Below, piece after piece: positions 1 to 7,497 of a stretch of 15,011 nt of DNA; the first letter of the stretch is position 1; each line of letters opens with the position of its first letter. A program made the translations under genes and the position numbers. The stretch comes from an uncultured bacterium. Its GTDB lineage: Bacteria; Gemmatimonadota; Gemmatimonadetes; Palauibacterales; KS3-K002. The notes under the pieces were generated by a model. The model had not been told where the DNA came from and made no database searches. It saw nothing but the letters and a program-made list of their open reading frames with translations. The DNA lies in assembly GCA_947581845.1 (NCBI GenBank), contig CANPVY010000077.1:1-15011 (forward strand). The letters are read 5' to 3'.

Positions 1-110
1 CACCTGCCCGCTGTGGGAGCGCAGATTGCCGTAACGAGTCCCCTCCTACTTCCTGATGCCGCCAGGGTTAGGCGCGCTGAGGCCGCCCTGGCGGCGCATC
101 ATTTTGGATT
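1..110. other. Intergenic sequence at left edge
   Basis: No gene could be supported here. The stretch lies downstream of the acyl-CoA oxidase-like gene, whose TAG stop occupies 111-113. The only structure seen is a short GC-rich inverted repeat at 82-95, listed separately. Whatever lies further left is outside the window. Confidence 0.5.
82..95 (-). terminator. Weak hairpin after the acyl-CoA oxidase-like gene
   Basis: GCCGCC at 82-87 and GGCGGC at 90-95 are perfect inverted repeats separated by two bases, about 16 bases past the stop codon of the minus-strand gene. In an RNA this would fold as a five-pair stem with a four-base loop. No T-run follows on the minus strand, so intrinsic termination is doubtful. 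It could be a chance GC-rich repeat. Confidence 0.2.
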
Positions 111-2477
111 CTACTCGACCGAGCGGCGCCTCGTGGAGAGGTCGCGCTGGGCAATGGGCGCGCCCAGCAGTTCGTCCGGGATGGCGAACGCGTCCACCAG
201 TGCCTGCGCCTGCTGGCGTGTCTCGGCGCACAGCCGGTTGACCATCCTGCGGATGGCCCTGGCTTTGACCCCCTCGATGTAACCGTTCTCCAGGTACCAA
301 CCGCTGTCCTCCTCGATCTTCGAGAGTGCAAACAGGTCACAGACCGTCTTCAGGGCGGCCCCCAGGTCCGCGTCGGAGACGTCGCGGATCGTTTCGACGC
401 ACTGCTCGAGAATGCCGCGCTCGACGTGAGCGTGAGCGAGCTTGAGGAGATGGTCCTGGCAGTCGTTGAATGCGCTGAAGGCGTCGACACCCTTCTCGAT
501 GCGCCGCTTCAGGCGTCGTGCGGCGCTCACAAGCAGTTGGCTCTCGCGGTAGCGGAACGCACCGAGCTGGAACTCGTGGTCACGCAGATGTGACTCGTCG
601 GTGAGGCGAGTCACGATCGGGTTGCGCTCGGCGACCGCGCTAGCCGCCTGCCGGGTCAGATGCGTGAGCACGGCGGGGAACTTCACCTCCTCGAATTGCT
701 GCTGGTAGTCGGTAAGCAGCGCCTTGGCAACCAACTGCATCAGCACCGTGTTATCGCCCTCGAACGTGGTGAACAGATCGGCGTCGGCTCGCAGCGCGGC
801 GAACCGATTGACCGCCACGTAGCCCGCACCGCCGCAGGCCTCGCGACAGGTCTGCAGCGTCTGCAGGGCGTGCCAGGAGCTGTAGGCCTTGAGACCGGCG
901 GCCAGCGCCTCGACCTCCCGCGAGCCTTCCCCACGGCGGGCCAAGAAGCGGCGCACCAGGTGCCTGAGAGCGAAGTCGAGGGCGTAGGTCGTGGCCAGCG
1001 GCGGCATCAGCCGGCGTTGATGGCTGCGGTAGTCCAGCAGCCGCAACTCAGCCTGGCCCGGCGCACCGAACTGCCGACGCCGTGAGCCGTAGCGCACCGC
1101 GATCGTCAGCCCGGATTTGGCCGCGCTCAGTGAGGCAGCGGCGATGCCGATCCGCCCGCCCACGAGCGTGCCCAGCATCGTGAAGAAGCGTTGGGAGTCG
1201 CTGGGGATCGTCGTGGCATAGACACCGTCAGCGCTCACGTAGGCGAAGCGGTTCAGTAGGTTCTCCCGAGGCACGTGCACATGGTCGAACCAGATCGAGG
1301 CGTTGTCCATGCCGTTCAGGCCGAGCTTCTCACCACTGTCCCTGATGCGAACACCCCGGCAGACGTTCCCTTGACTGTCGCGAATCGGCACCAGGAAGGC
1401 ATGAACGCCATAGCGGACATGACCGATCTCGAGCTGCGCGAACACAGTCGCCATCCGTCCGTGCACCGCGTTACCGATGTACACCTTCCTAGCACGGCCA
1501 GATGGTGTGTGGACAATGAAGTCGCCCGAACTCTTGTTGAAGCGTGCCACCGTCTCGATATCCCGCACGTTCGAGCCGTGGGCGGCCTCGCTCATAGCGT
1601 AGCAACCCGGGAGTGCCAGCGTGCCGACGTCGCGCAGGTGTCTCTGGTGATGGCGTTGCGTACCCAGCTGATGGATGCTGCCACCGAAGAGGCCGAACTG
1701 GACACCGAACTTGATCGCTAGACTGAGATCGTGGAAGCCGAGTGCTTCCATGACGGCGATGAAGAGTCCTATGTCACCCTGGCCACCGTACTCCGGCGGG
1801 TAGGCGAGCGCGCCCAGCCCGTGCCGCGCGAGCTCCTGGCACCACTGGCAGACGCGTTCCTGATACCTGGTGCGGTCGAGCCCATACACGTAGCGGAACT
1901 GTGGCTGTCGCAGGATCTCGAACACCTGCTCCCGCGTGTGCCGGTAGGCGCCGCCCAGCAGGCGGGTCAGCCCCGAGACCTCGAAGGTCGCAGCTGGCTC
2001 CGCCTCGGCAACCTCTGGGCGCCGGCCCTCGGGGCCCAGCAGCTCGCGGCAGGCATCGCACGGATCCACGCCCAGGGCGCTCTCGATCTCGGCCAGCGCG
2101 CCGCGTACCGCCGGGGCCCTCCAATACTCTGCATCGCCACCGCCGCTCGCCCGGGCCAGCTCGATCCCGAGCTCGGCGAGCGAGCGGCGCTCCGAGTCCG
2201 GCAGGTCGCTCGCCAGTCCCCGAACGACCGTGAGCAAAGCGCGCAGCGCCGCCGGCCCCGGCGGCACGCTCGGGTTGAGCCAGCGCTCCACCACGCCGCG
2301 CTTCGCCTCGCCACCCCAATCGAGCCGATCGACGTGCTCCGCGATGTCGCCGATCTCCGCAGGTGTGAGGTCGCTGTCGGACCACGCTACGTAGACCAGC
2401 GGCAGCAGAGCCAGCAAGCGCGGATCGTCGGTGGGCCAACCGGATTCGTGAAGCGCGTCGGCGTTCGCACCGTCCAT
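111..2477 (-). CDS. Acyl-CoA oxidase/dehydrogenase family flavoprotein with N-terminal TerB-like domain
   Basis: A 788-residue protein expected to oxidise acyl-CoA thioesters to trans-2-enoyl-CoA with FAD, in fatty-acid beta-oxidation in the cytoplasm. The core resembles acyl-CoA oxidases (plant/peroxisomal ACOX type) more than short acyl-CoA dehydrogenases: AMSEAAHGSN at about 294-303 (flavin contact strand), KLGLNGMDNASIWFDHVHVP at about 384-403, EACGGAGY at 546-553, and TFEGDNTVLMQ near 571-581 with E573 in the place of the catalytic base. An ACOX-like helical C-terminal domain follows. Residues 20-111 are extra and look like a TerB-type helical domain (LLPLVYVAWSDSDLTPAEIG). The ATG at 2477 was chosen: AAGG stands 8 bases upstream, whereas the GTG at 2528 lies inside a hairpin and has no ribosome site. 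Whether it uses O2 or an electron-transfer flavoprotein cannot be read from sequence. Confidence 0.88.
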   Translation of the reverse strand: MDGANADALHESGWPTDDPRLLALLPLVYVAWSDSDLTPAEIGDIAEHVDRLDWGGEAKRGVVERWLNPSVPPGPAALRALLTVVRGLASDLPDSERRSLAELGIELARASGGGDAEYWRAPAVRGALAEIESALGVDPCDACRELLGPEGRRPEVAEAEPAATFEVSGLTRLLGGAYRHTREQVFEILRQPQFRYVYGLDRTRYQERVCQWCQELARHGLGALAYPPEYGGQGDIGLFIAVMEALGFHDLSLAIKFGVQFGLFGGSIHQLGTQRHHQRHLRDVGTLALPGCYAMSEAAHGSNVRDIETVARFNKSSGDFIVHTPSGRARKVYIGNAVHGRMATVFAQLEIGHVRYGVHAFLVPIRDSQGNVCRGVRIRDSGEKLGLNGMDNASIWFDHVHVPRENLLNRFAYVSADGVYATTIPSDSQRFFTMLGTLVGGRIGIAAASLSAAKSGLTIAVRYGSRRRQFGAPGQAELRLLDYRSHQRRLMPPLATTYALDFALRHLVRRFLARRGEGSREVEALAAGLKAYSSWHALQTLQTCREACGGAGYVAVNRFAALRADADLFTTFEGDNTVLMQLVAKALLTDYQQQFEEVKFPAVLTHLTRQAASAVAERNPIVTRLTDESHLRDHEFQLGAFRYRESQLLVSAARRLKRRIEKGVDAFSAFNDCQDHLLKLAHAHVERGILEQCVETIRDVSDADLGAALKTVCDLFALSKIEEDSGWYLENGYIEGVKARAIRRMVNRLCAETRQQAQALVDAFAIPDELLGAPIAQRDLSTRRRSVE

Positions 2478-2510
2478 ACCGACAACCTTAAACACACGGG
2501 CAAACAAAGA

Positions 2511-2541
2511 CCAGGGCGAAGCGTGCACCGCTGTGCCCTGG
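2511..2541 (-). terminator. Two-part hairpin with T-rich tail between peptidase and acyl-CoA oxidase genes
   Basis: CCAGGGC at 2511-2517 pairs with GCCCTGG at 2535-2541, and inside it AGCG at 2520-2523 pairs with CGCT at 2529-2532, leaving a five-base loop and a small 2x2 internal bulge. Read on the minus strand, the stem is followed at once by TCTTTGTTTG. It sits 27 bases past the TAA of the M14-like gene and 33 bases before the ATG of the next gene. It therefore looks like an intrinsic terminator for the peptidase transcript, or an attenuator governing read-through into the oxidase gene. Confidence 0.65.
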
Positions 2542-2567
2542 CCTTATCAATAATGCCTATGAGCGAG

Positions 2568-5351
2568 TTACCTGACCGTCGGTCCGATCAAGATCGCGTT
2601 CAAGAGCAGTCGGCTCAGTGACGGCCAGATGATTCGGAAGTTCGGGTCGTCGGCAAAGAGAACCACGCGGCCGCTGCCCAGCGGCTCATCGACCATCCAC
2701 GCGGTTCCATCCAGGTACCTCTCCGTGTTGTCTGGCCAGGCGAAGCCGGCCACCAGTAGGTCGCCGCCAGTGAAACCGACGGGATTGGAGCCCTCCTTCG
2801 ACGGCCGGTAGAAATCACCGCCAGTGATCAGGACCGCGATCACGTCGGACTCGTAGCCGAACGTCAACGGGTGAGTGAGGTCCACGGAGGCGCGCATGAT
2901 CGTGCCCGGCACGCTGAGCGGCGCCCCCTCGCCGGCCTCGCGGCTGACGAGGGGCGGGTACTCGGCGCCGGCCGCGGGCGGCAGCTCTCCCGCAGCTTCC
3001 TCCCCCTCTTCAGCCTCCTCACGCACCAAGCGGGCGCTCGTGAACTCGAGCTCCGGATCCGCGAGGTACTCCGCGGCGCCAGCGAGGCCGATCAGCACGC
3101 CTCCGTCACGCACCCAGTCGCGCAGCGCCTCGGCGCCGCCTTCGCCGAGAGCGCGCCGATAGCCGCCGGTCCAACCGGGCGGTAACACGAGGACATCGTA
3201 GTCGGGTAGTTGGCTCCTGAGCCGGTCCGCCCGTAGTACAGTGAACGGGAGCCCGAACTCACGCTCCAGCGTGTACCAGGTCGCGCCGAAGCTCGTCGTG
3301 CTCACCGGATCGCCGGCCAGTACGGCCACACGCGGGGACCGCAGCGTGACCACGGGGTTGGAGCCGACACCCGTCGGGCCCTCCGCGTAATAGCCCGTGT
3401 GGATCGCGTCCACAGGCACCCCGAAGCGCTCGGCGAGCGCGTCGATCCGCTCGTGCAGCGTCTCCGGGTTCCGGTTCACCCGCAGCACCAAGGTCCCGCG
3501 CGGGTAGGAACTCCCGCCAGCGTGCATCGGTTCCGCGGCCACGGCGACCTTGAACCGCTCTTTCATCAGGGCGATCGCGAGTCGCGCGGACGCGTTCCGG
3601 TCATAACGGAACACGTAGGCCGTACCCGCCCGGCCGCCGCGCACCCCACCATCGATGCCCGATCGTAGCGCCGCAGGGAGCTGCGTCACGTCCCGCGTAG
3701 CGGTCAACGCCGGCGGCCGCCACGGCTCAGCGAGCTCGTCGAACTCCACGCTGAGGGGCTGGGCGGCGACCTGTCCAGCATCCTCGAGCCAGCAGGCGTC
3801 CACACCGAAAGAGAGAGGCAAGCTCCAAGCCGTGATGTCGTAGAACTCGTAGCGCTCCTTCGCCGCCTTCGCGCCACGTCGCGCGTTGAGTGCCCGCTTC
3901 TCGTGTTGCCGCTCCAGAAACTCCGGATCGAGCTCTGCGTCCGGCGCCAGCAACGCGTCGACCAGGCGCGCCTGGGGCTGAGCCAGGTCGATGATGTAGC
4001 TGCCGGCCGGAAACTCGCGCCGTGTCGTGTGACCTGTCAGATAGTCGTGGGCCGTGCGGGCGCGGAACGCATCAGTCGCCACACGCACCTCGACATTGTT
4101 ACGCAGCAGGATCTCCACCAGCTGCGCCGCGCGCTCCGGATCAGCGCCGGGCACGACTACGAAGCGCTTCCATGGCCGGCCGGCCGCGAACTCGTTCATG
4201 CCCGAGCGGAAGAACTCGTAGTAGTCGCGGAGTAGCTCCTCACGGTGCTCCGCTGTTGTCCGCAGCGTGGCCAGGGACGCCGTGAAGTGCTTGGCGATCC
4301 CGTCCCGGAAGGTGACTTCGGTACCGTCGTCGCGTGCCCAGCGATAACCCCTGGAGCCGCCGCCGTCGGTCTCGTAAGTCATCCCGATAGCGCCGTTCAG
4401 GGCCGGCCAGCTATCCCAGTAACCCGGGTAGTGCAGGTCGAACACGTCGCGCACGAAGTAGTTCCAGCCGTAGCGGTCGAAGGCCGCCCCGTTGCCCCGC
4501 CCGTAGACTTCCGTCCAGCGGAGGATCTGTTGCTTCGGCAAACTCGGGTTGATCGGGAGCACAGGCGGCGCCATGAAGAACTGCGTGGTCTGCCCGTGAT
4601 GATCCACGAACACCTGGGGGCTCCATTCGTGATGCGCGGCGACAATTGCACGCGTCTCCCGCTGCGTGATGCCCAGCGCGTCACGGTTCAGGTCGATCTG
4701 GTAGTGGTTGTTGTTCGTACTCATCCCCCAGGGCGCATCGTGCTCCAGTGCGCTGTGCGAGGAATCGCCCACGCCGAAGGCATTGTACCACTCGACGAAC
4801 CGCTCGTGACTCTCCGGGTTGTGGGCTGGGTTGATGACCGTGACGACGTTCTCCAAGATCGCCCGTGTCATGGTGTCGTCGCCCGCCGCCAGCTGATAGG
4901 CGACCTGGATCGCCGCTTCGAACGCCGCCGTCTCATTCCCGTCGTTCGCGTAGTTCATCCAGCCGATCGCCGGTGTGCTCCGAGTCAACTCTGCCGCCTG
5001 AGCGCGACCCGTGTTCCGCGGGTCACGCAGCCGCCGGATCGCCGCCCGGATCTCGTCCAGCCGCGCCAGGTTCTGCGGGTCGCTCACCACGACCAGGCGC
5101 AGCGGCCGCCCCTCCAGCGAGCGACCGTAGTCGAAGATGCGAACTCGGTCGGACGCCGCGGCTGCGATGGCGTCGACGACCCGCAGCATATTGCCATAGT
5201 TCGTATGGAACTCGCCCGGCTCGTAACCGAGCAGCGTCGCCGGTCGGGGAACGCCGGGACGGTACGGCCCGTGAGCGTAGAAATCGAAGTCCTGGGCACC
5301 GGCGGTCGCCGGCGCCAGCAGCGCAACGAGTACGATAGCGAGCTTCCGCAT
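2568..5351 (-). CDS. Exported M14-family (zinc carboxypeptidase-like) metallopeptidase
   Basis: A 927-residue protein with a signal peptide (MRKLAIVLVALLAPATAGAQ, cut probably after AGA). An M14 carboxypeptidase-like domain covers about residues 40-370, a middle region follows, and the C-terminal part (about 675-927) resembles a glutamine-amidotransferase-like Rossmann fold (VAVLAGD, YDVLVLPPGWTGG, LRDWVRDGGVLIGLAG). Likely role: periplasmic or extracellular peptide hydrolysis. M14 features seen: DGNE at 137-140, DLNRD at 220-224 (substrate-carboxylate arginine), VDHHGQ at 250-255 (metal histidine), and MTYET near 324-328 (candidate catalytic Glu). The usual His of the HxxE metal motif is Asp137 (codon GAC at 4941-4943), so activity or metal use may be altered. 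An acidic linker lies near 777-800. The ATG at 5351 gives a clean signal peptide with AGAAG 8 bases upstream; an in-frame GTG at 5393 would put 14 extra residues before it. Confidence 0.88.
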   Translation of the reverse strand: MRKLAIVLVALLAPATAGAQDFDFYAHGPYRPGVPRPATLLGYEPGEFHTNYGNMLRVVDAIAAAASDRVRIFDYGRSLEGRPLRLVVVSDPQNLARLDEIRAAIRRLRDPRNTGRAQAAELTRSTPAIGWMNYANDGNETAAFEAAIQVAYQLAAGDDTMTRAILENVVTVINPAHNPESHERFVEWYNAFGVGDSSHSALEHDAPWGMSTNNNHYQIDLNRDALGITQRETRAIVAAHHEWSPQVFVDHHGQTTQFFMAPPVLPINPSLPKQQILRWTEVYGRGNGAAFDRYGWNYFVRDVFDLHYPGYWDSWPALNGAIGMTYETDGGGSRGYRWARDDGTEVTFRDGIAKHFTASLATLRTTAEHREELLRDYYEFFRSGMNEFAAGRPWKRFVVVPGADPERAAQLVEILLRNNVEVRVATDAFRARTAHDYLTGHTTRREFPAGSYIIDLAQPQARLVDALLAPDAELDPEFLERQHEKRALNARRGAKAAKERYEFYDITAWSLPLSFGVDACWLEDAGQVAAQPLSVEFDELAEPWRPPALTATRDVTQLPAALRSGIDGGVRGGRAGTAYVFRYDRNASARLAIALMKERFKVAVAAEPMHAGGSSYPRGTLVLRVNRNPETLHERIDALAERFGVPVDAIHTGYYAEGPTGVGSNPVVTLRSPRVAVLAGDPVSTTSFGATWYTLEREFGLPFTVLRADRLRSQLPDYDVLVLPPGWTGGYRRALGEGGAEALRDWVRDGGVLIGLAGAAEYLADPELEFTSARLVREEAEEGEEAAGELPPAAGAEYPPLVSREAGEGAPLSVPGTIMRASVDLTHPLTFGYESDVIAVLITGGDFYRPSKEGSNPVGFTGGDLLVAGFAWPDNTERYLDGTAWMVDEPLGSGRVVLFADDPNFRIIWPSLSRLLLNAILIGPTVR

Positions 5352-5566
5352 GGCTCTATCTTCTGTTTGAAGTGATGGGCTGAAGGGGCGCACGCCGAGT
5401 GTCGGAGTTGTGCAATATGCCGCCGTGCGGAACGGGTGTCCACATGCCGAGCTCGAGCGGACCGTCCCGCTTGGAAGCGGCAGCCGATCAGGCGCCGGGC
5501 GGCCGACGGGGGCGCGACCGGAGAGGCGGATTGTCAGAACCGCGACAAGGTTGCAGCTTAGGGCGC
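5352..5566. promoter_or_regulatory. Divergent intergenic region (M14 peptidase / GlsB-like gene)
   Basis: This 215-base gap separates two divergent starts and must hold promoters for both, but I find no convincing -35/-10 pair on either strand. TTGTC at 5531-5535 and GACAA at 5544-5548 form a short inverted repeat about 20 bases before the GlsB-like ATG. It could be a regulator half-site pair or chance. Confidence 0.3.
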
Positions 5567-5845
5567 ATGAGCATCATCGAGGTCGCCATCCTGATTGTCG
5601 TTGCCGGCGTGTGCGGCGCGGTCGGCCAGTTCCTGAGCGGTTACTCCCGGGGCGGCTGCCCGGTATCGTTCGTTATGGGGCTCGTCGGCGCTTTCTTCGG
5701 CCCACGCGTCGCGGCCGCCATGGGTTGGCCCGAGCCGCTCATCCTACCGATCGGAGCGGTCCCTTTCCCCGTCGTCTCCTCGGTGGTCGGCGCGCTGGTT
5801 CTGGTTCTGATCGTCAACATCCTCACACACAAGCGGAAGTTCTAA
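5567..5845 (+). CDS. Small GlsB/YeaQ/YmgE-family membrane protein
   Basis: A 92-residue hydrophobic protein with three predicted membrane helices (about residues 3-24, 33-52 and 66-88), glycine-rich turns and a basic C-terminus (THKRKF). Length, helix number and glycine pattern match the GlsB/YeaQ/YmgE family, historically called 'transglycosylase-associated protein', which is often linked to stress or envelope conditions but has no settled biochemical function. The ATG at 5567 begins directly at the first helix; only a weak GGG lies close upstream. Reading the frame further up to 5399 would add a low-complexity, Arg/Gly-rich stretch typical of non-coding GC-rich DNA. It stands alone, divergent from the peptidase and convergent with the solute-binding protein gene, whose stop is 26 bases away. 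Confidence 0.75.
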   Translation: MSIIEVAILIVVAGVCGAVGQFLSGYSRGGCPVSFVMGLVGAFFGPRVAAAMGWPEPLILPIGAVPFPVVSSVVGALVLVLIVNILTHKRKF

Positions 5846-5871
5846 TCTGCGGCGAGCCTCCACCGACCGGA

Positions 5872-7497
5872 TCAACCGCCGATGCGACGAGGCGTCGGTG
5901 AGATCCACCACTTTGTGACGGACGCGAACGGTCCGTTCAGGTCAACGGCAACACCCTGCAGTCTGGGGCCGCGAATCAGGAGCCGTGGCTCGTTGATCGT
6001 GTAGATGATTGGCACGTCTTCGACCACTCGCCGTTGAAGCTCGTCGTAGATGGCGGCGCGTTCTTCGGTTGGCAACGCTGTCATGAGTCGCTCAAGCAGC
6101 GCATCGACCTCCGGTACAGAGTAGAACCCGAGATTGCTGTACTCTCCCGTATGGAACGTGGAGTAGAGATCCGACTCCACGTTGAAAACCCTACTCGGCA
6201 CGAAACCGAGCGCCATGGCAGCGGGCCGATCATCCGGGCTTTGTAACAAACCGACATAGGAAGTCCATTCCATAAAGCGGAGGTCGACCTGAACGCCCAC
6301 GCGGCGCAACTGCGCCTGGACCATGACCATGGGGACCTCGGTTACCTGTGGCGCGAGGAGCGTGAAGCGAAGCTCCTGGCCCTGAGCGTTCCGTCGGACG
6401 TCACCCGTCAACGGCCAGCCCGCGTCTTCGAGCAGTGAGACCGCCAGCGCTGAATCATCATCCGCTTGCAGCAGATCCGAGTCGTACCAAGGGCTGCTTT
6501 CTGGCAAGGGGTTCCGTGCGGGGCGGGCGATTGACGAAATCGTGGCTGCAATTTCCGAGCGACGCAGCGCGGCAGAGAGGGCACGGCGCACCCGTGCATC
6601 GTCAAGCGGCGCGATGCGGGTATTCAGCGGTACGACCTGTGTCGCCGCCGGCTCGATCGGCGTAACCTCTACGCGGCTTCGCTCTACCGCATCCGCAACC
6701 GATGACGTAGTGACACAGAGGTCAACGCCACTGGTCTCGACCTCTACCACAAGGGAAGCCTTCTCTGGTATAGTACGCAGCACCAATCTGTCCAGGAACG
6801 GCCGGCCGAGATCTTCGGGATAGCCGGACGCGCGCTCCAGGATGATTGACCCGTCAGACCTCCGATTTGCGAACCTGAATGGGCCGCTGCCGACAGGCGC
6901 ACGGTGGTACTCCGCGGTCGCGAAGTCCACAATAGGGAGATCAGCGAGCAGGTGACGCGGCAAGATCGGCAAACCCACAAAAGCCTCGAGCCCCGCGATG
7001 AAAGGTTCGGCAAAACGGACCTCCAACGTGGCGGAGTCGACGACGGCCACGTCCCGGAGAGCAGTGAAGTCATCGCTGAGGTAGGAGTACTCGGGATCGG
7101 CAGCGATGCGAAGTGTCCATGCAACATCCTCGGCGGTGACCGGTGTACCGTCGTGCCACGTCAAGTCCTGGCGAATACGCAGGACAAGCACGCGCTGATC
7201 AGCCTCCCAAGCCCAGTCATTGGCGAGAAGTGGCCGATACTCCCCGGCCTCGCCGTACAGCACAAGCGGTGTAAAGAGGAGGAGGCGCAGATCGGCAGCG
7301 CCCTGGTCGGGTGAGACCAGGGGATTGAGGCTGTCGAAGTCGGTCATGTAACAGACGACCGCCAAGCCGCCGACTTTCTCCGCATCGCTGTATTCCCCGG
7401 GAGCCCGTTGGGCCGACTCGTCTCCGCAAGCCAGCAGAGGACCCGTAGCTGCCGCGATATAGGCAAGGCAACGCCAACCAGCTGCAGGGTGGCTCAC
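5872..7497 (-). CDS. Family-5 extracellular solute-binding lipoprotein (peptide/nickel ABC type)
   Basis: A 541-residue protein with a lipoprotein signal (basic start, hydrophobic stretch 11-22, lipobox LLAC with Cys24). The mature part matches SBP_bac_5 binding proteins of oligopeptide/dipeptide ABC importers: DFDSLNPLVSP near 53-63, LLLFTPLVLYGEAGEYRPLL near 72-91, and the family signature around DLTWHDGTPVTAEDVAWTLR at 111-130. It would bind peptides or similar solutes outside the inner membrane. The start is GTG at 7497; its last base pairs form a GTGA overlap with the stop of the upstream AAA ATPase gene, and GAGG at 7506-7509 lies 8 bases before it, so translation is probably coupled. 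No permease or transport ATPase gene is in the window. It may serve a distant transporter or act as a sensor. Confidence 0.87.
   Translation of the reverse strand: MSHPAAGWRCLAYIAAATGPLLACGDESAQRAPGEYSDAEKVGGLAVVCYMTDFDSLNPLVSPDQGAADLRLLLFTPLVLYGEAGEYRPLLANDWAWEADQRVLVLRIRQDLTWHDGTPVTAEDVAWTLRIAADPEYSYLSDDFTALRDVAVVDSATLEVRFAEPFIAGLEAFVGLPILPRHLLADLPIVDFATAEYHRAPVGSGPFRFANRRSDGSIILERASGYPEDLGRPFLDRLVLRTIPEKASLVVEVETSGVDLCVTTSSVADAVERSRVEVTPIEPAATQVVPLNTRIAPLDDARVRRALSAALRRSEIAATISSIARPARNPLPESSPWYDSDLLQADDDSALAVSLLEDAGWPLTGDVRRNAQGQELRFTLLAPQVTEVPMVMVQAQLRRVGVQVDLRFMEWTSYVGLLQSPDDRPAAMALGFVPSRVFNVESDLYSTFHTGEYSNLGFYSVPEVDALLERLMTALPTEERAAIYDELQRRVVEDVPIIYTINEPRLLIRGPRLQGVAVDLNGPFASVTKWWISPTPRRIGG

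Noticed and set aside
2478..2528. GTG at 2528 as start of the acyl-CoA oxidase-like gene
   Set aside because: It falls inside the intergenic hairpin and has no ribosome site. The ATG at 2477 has AAGG 8 bases upstream.
1731..2621. Plus-strand open frame of 296 codons opposite the TerB-like region
   Set aside because: Antisense to the acyl-CoA oxidase-like gene, with Arg/Ala/Gln-rich low-complexity translation and no domain. It also runs through the intergenic hairpin.
4245..5375. Long plus-strand open frame (376 codons) opposite the M14-like gene
   Set aside because: It is wholly antisense to a gene with a signal peptide and family motifs. Its translation is Arg/Val/His-rich without recognisable domains, as expected for an antisense frame in GC-rich coding DNA.
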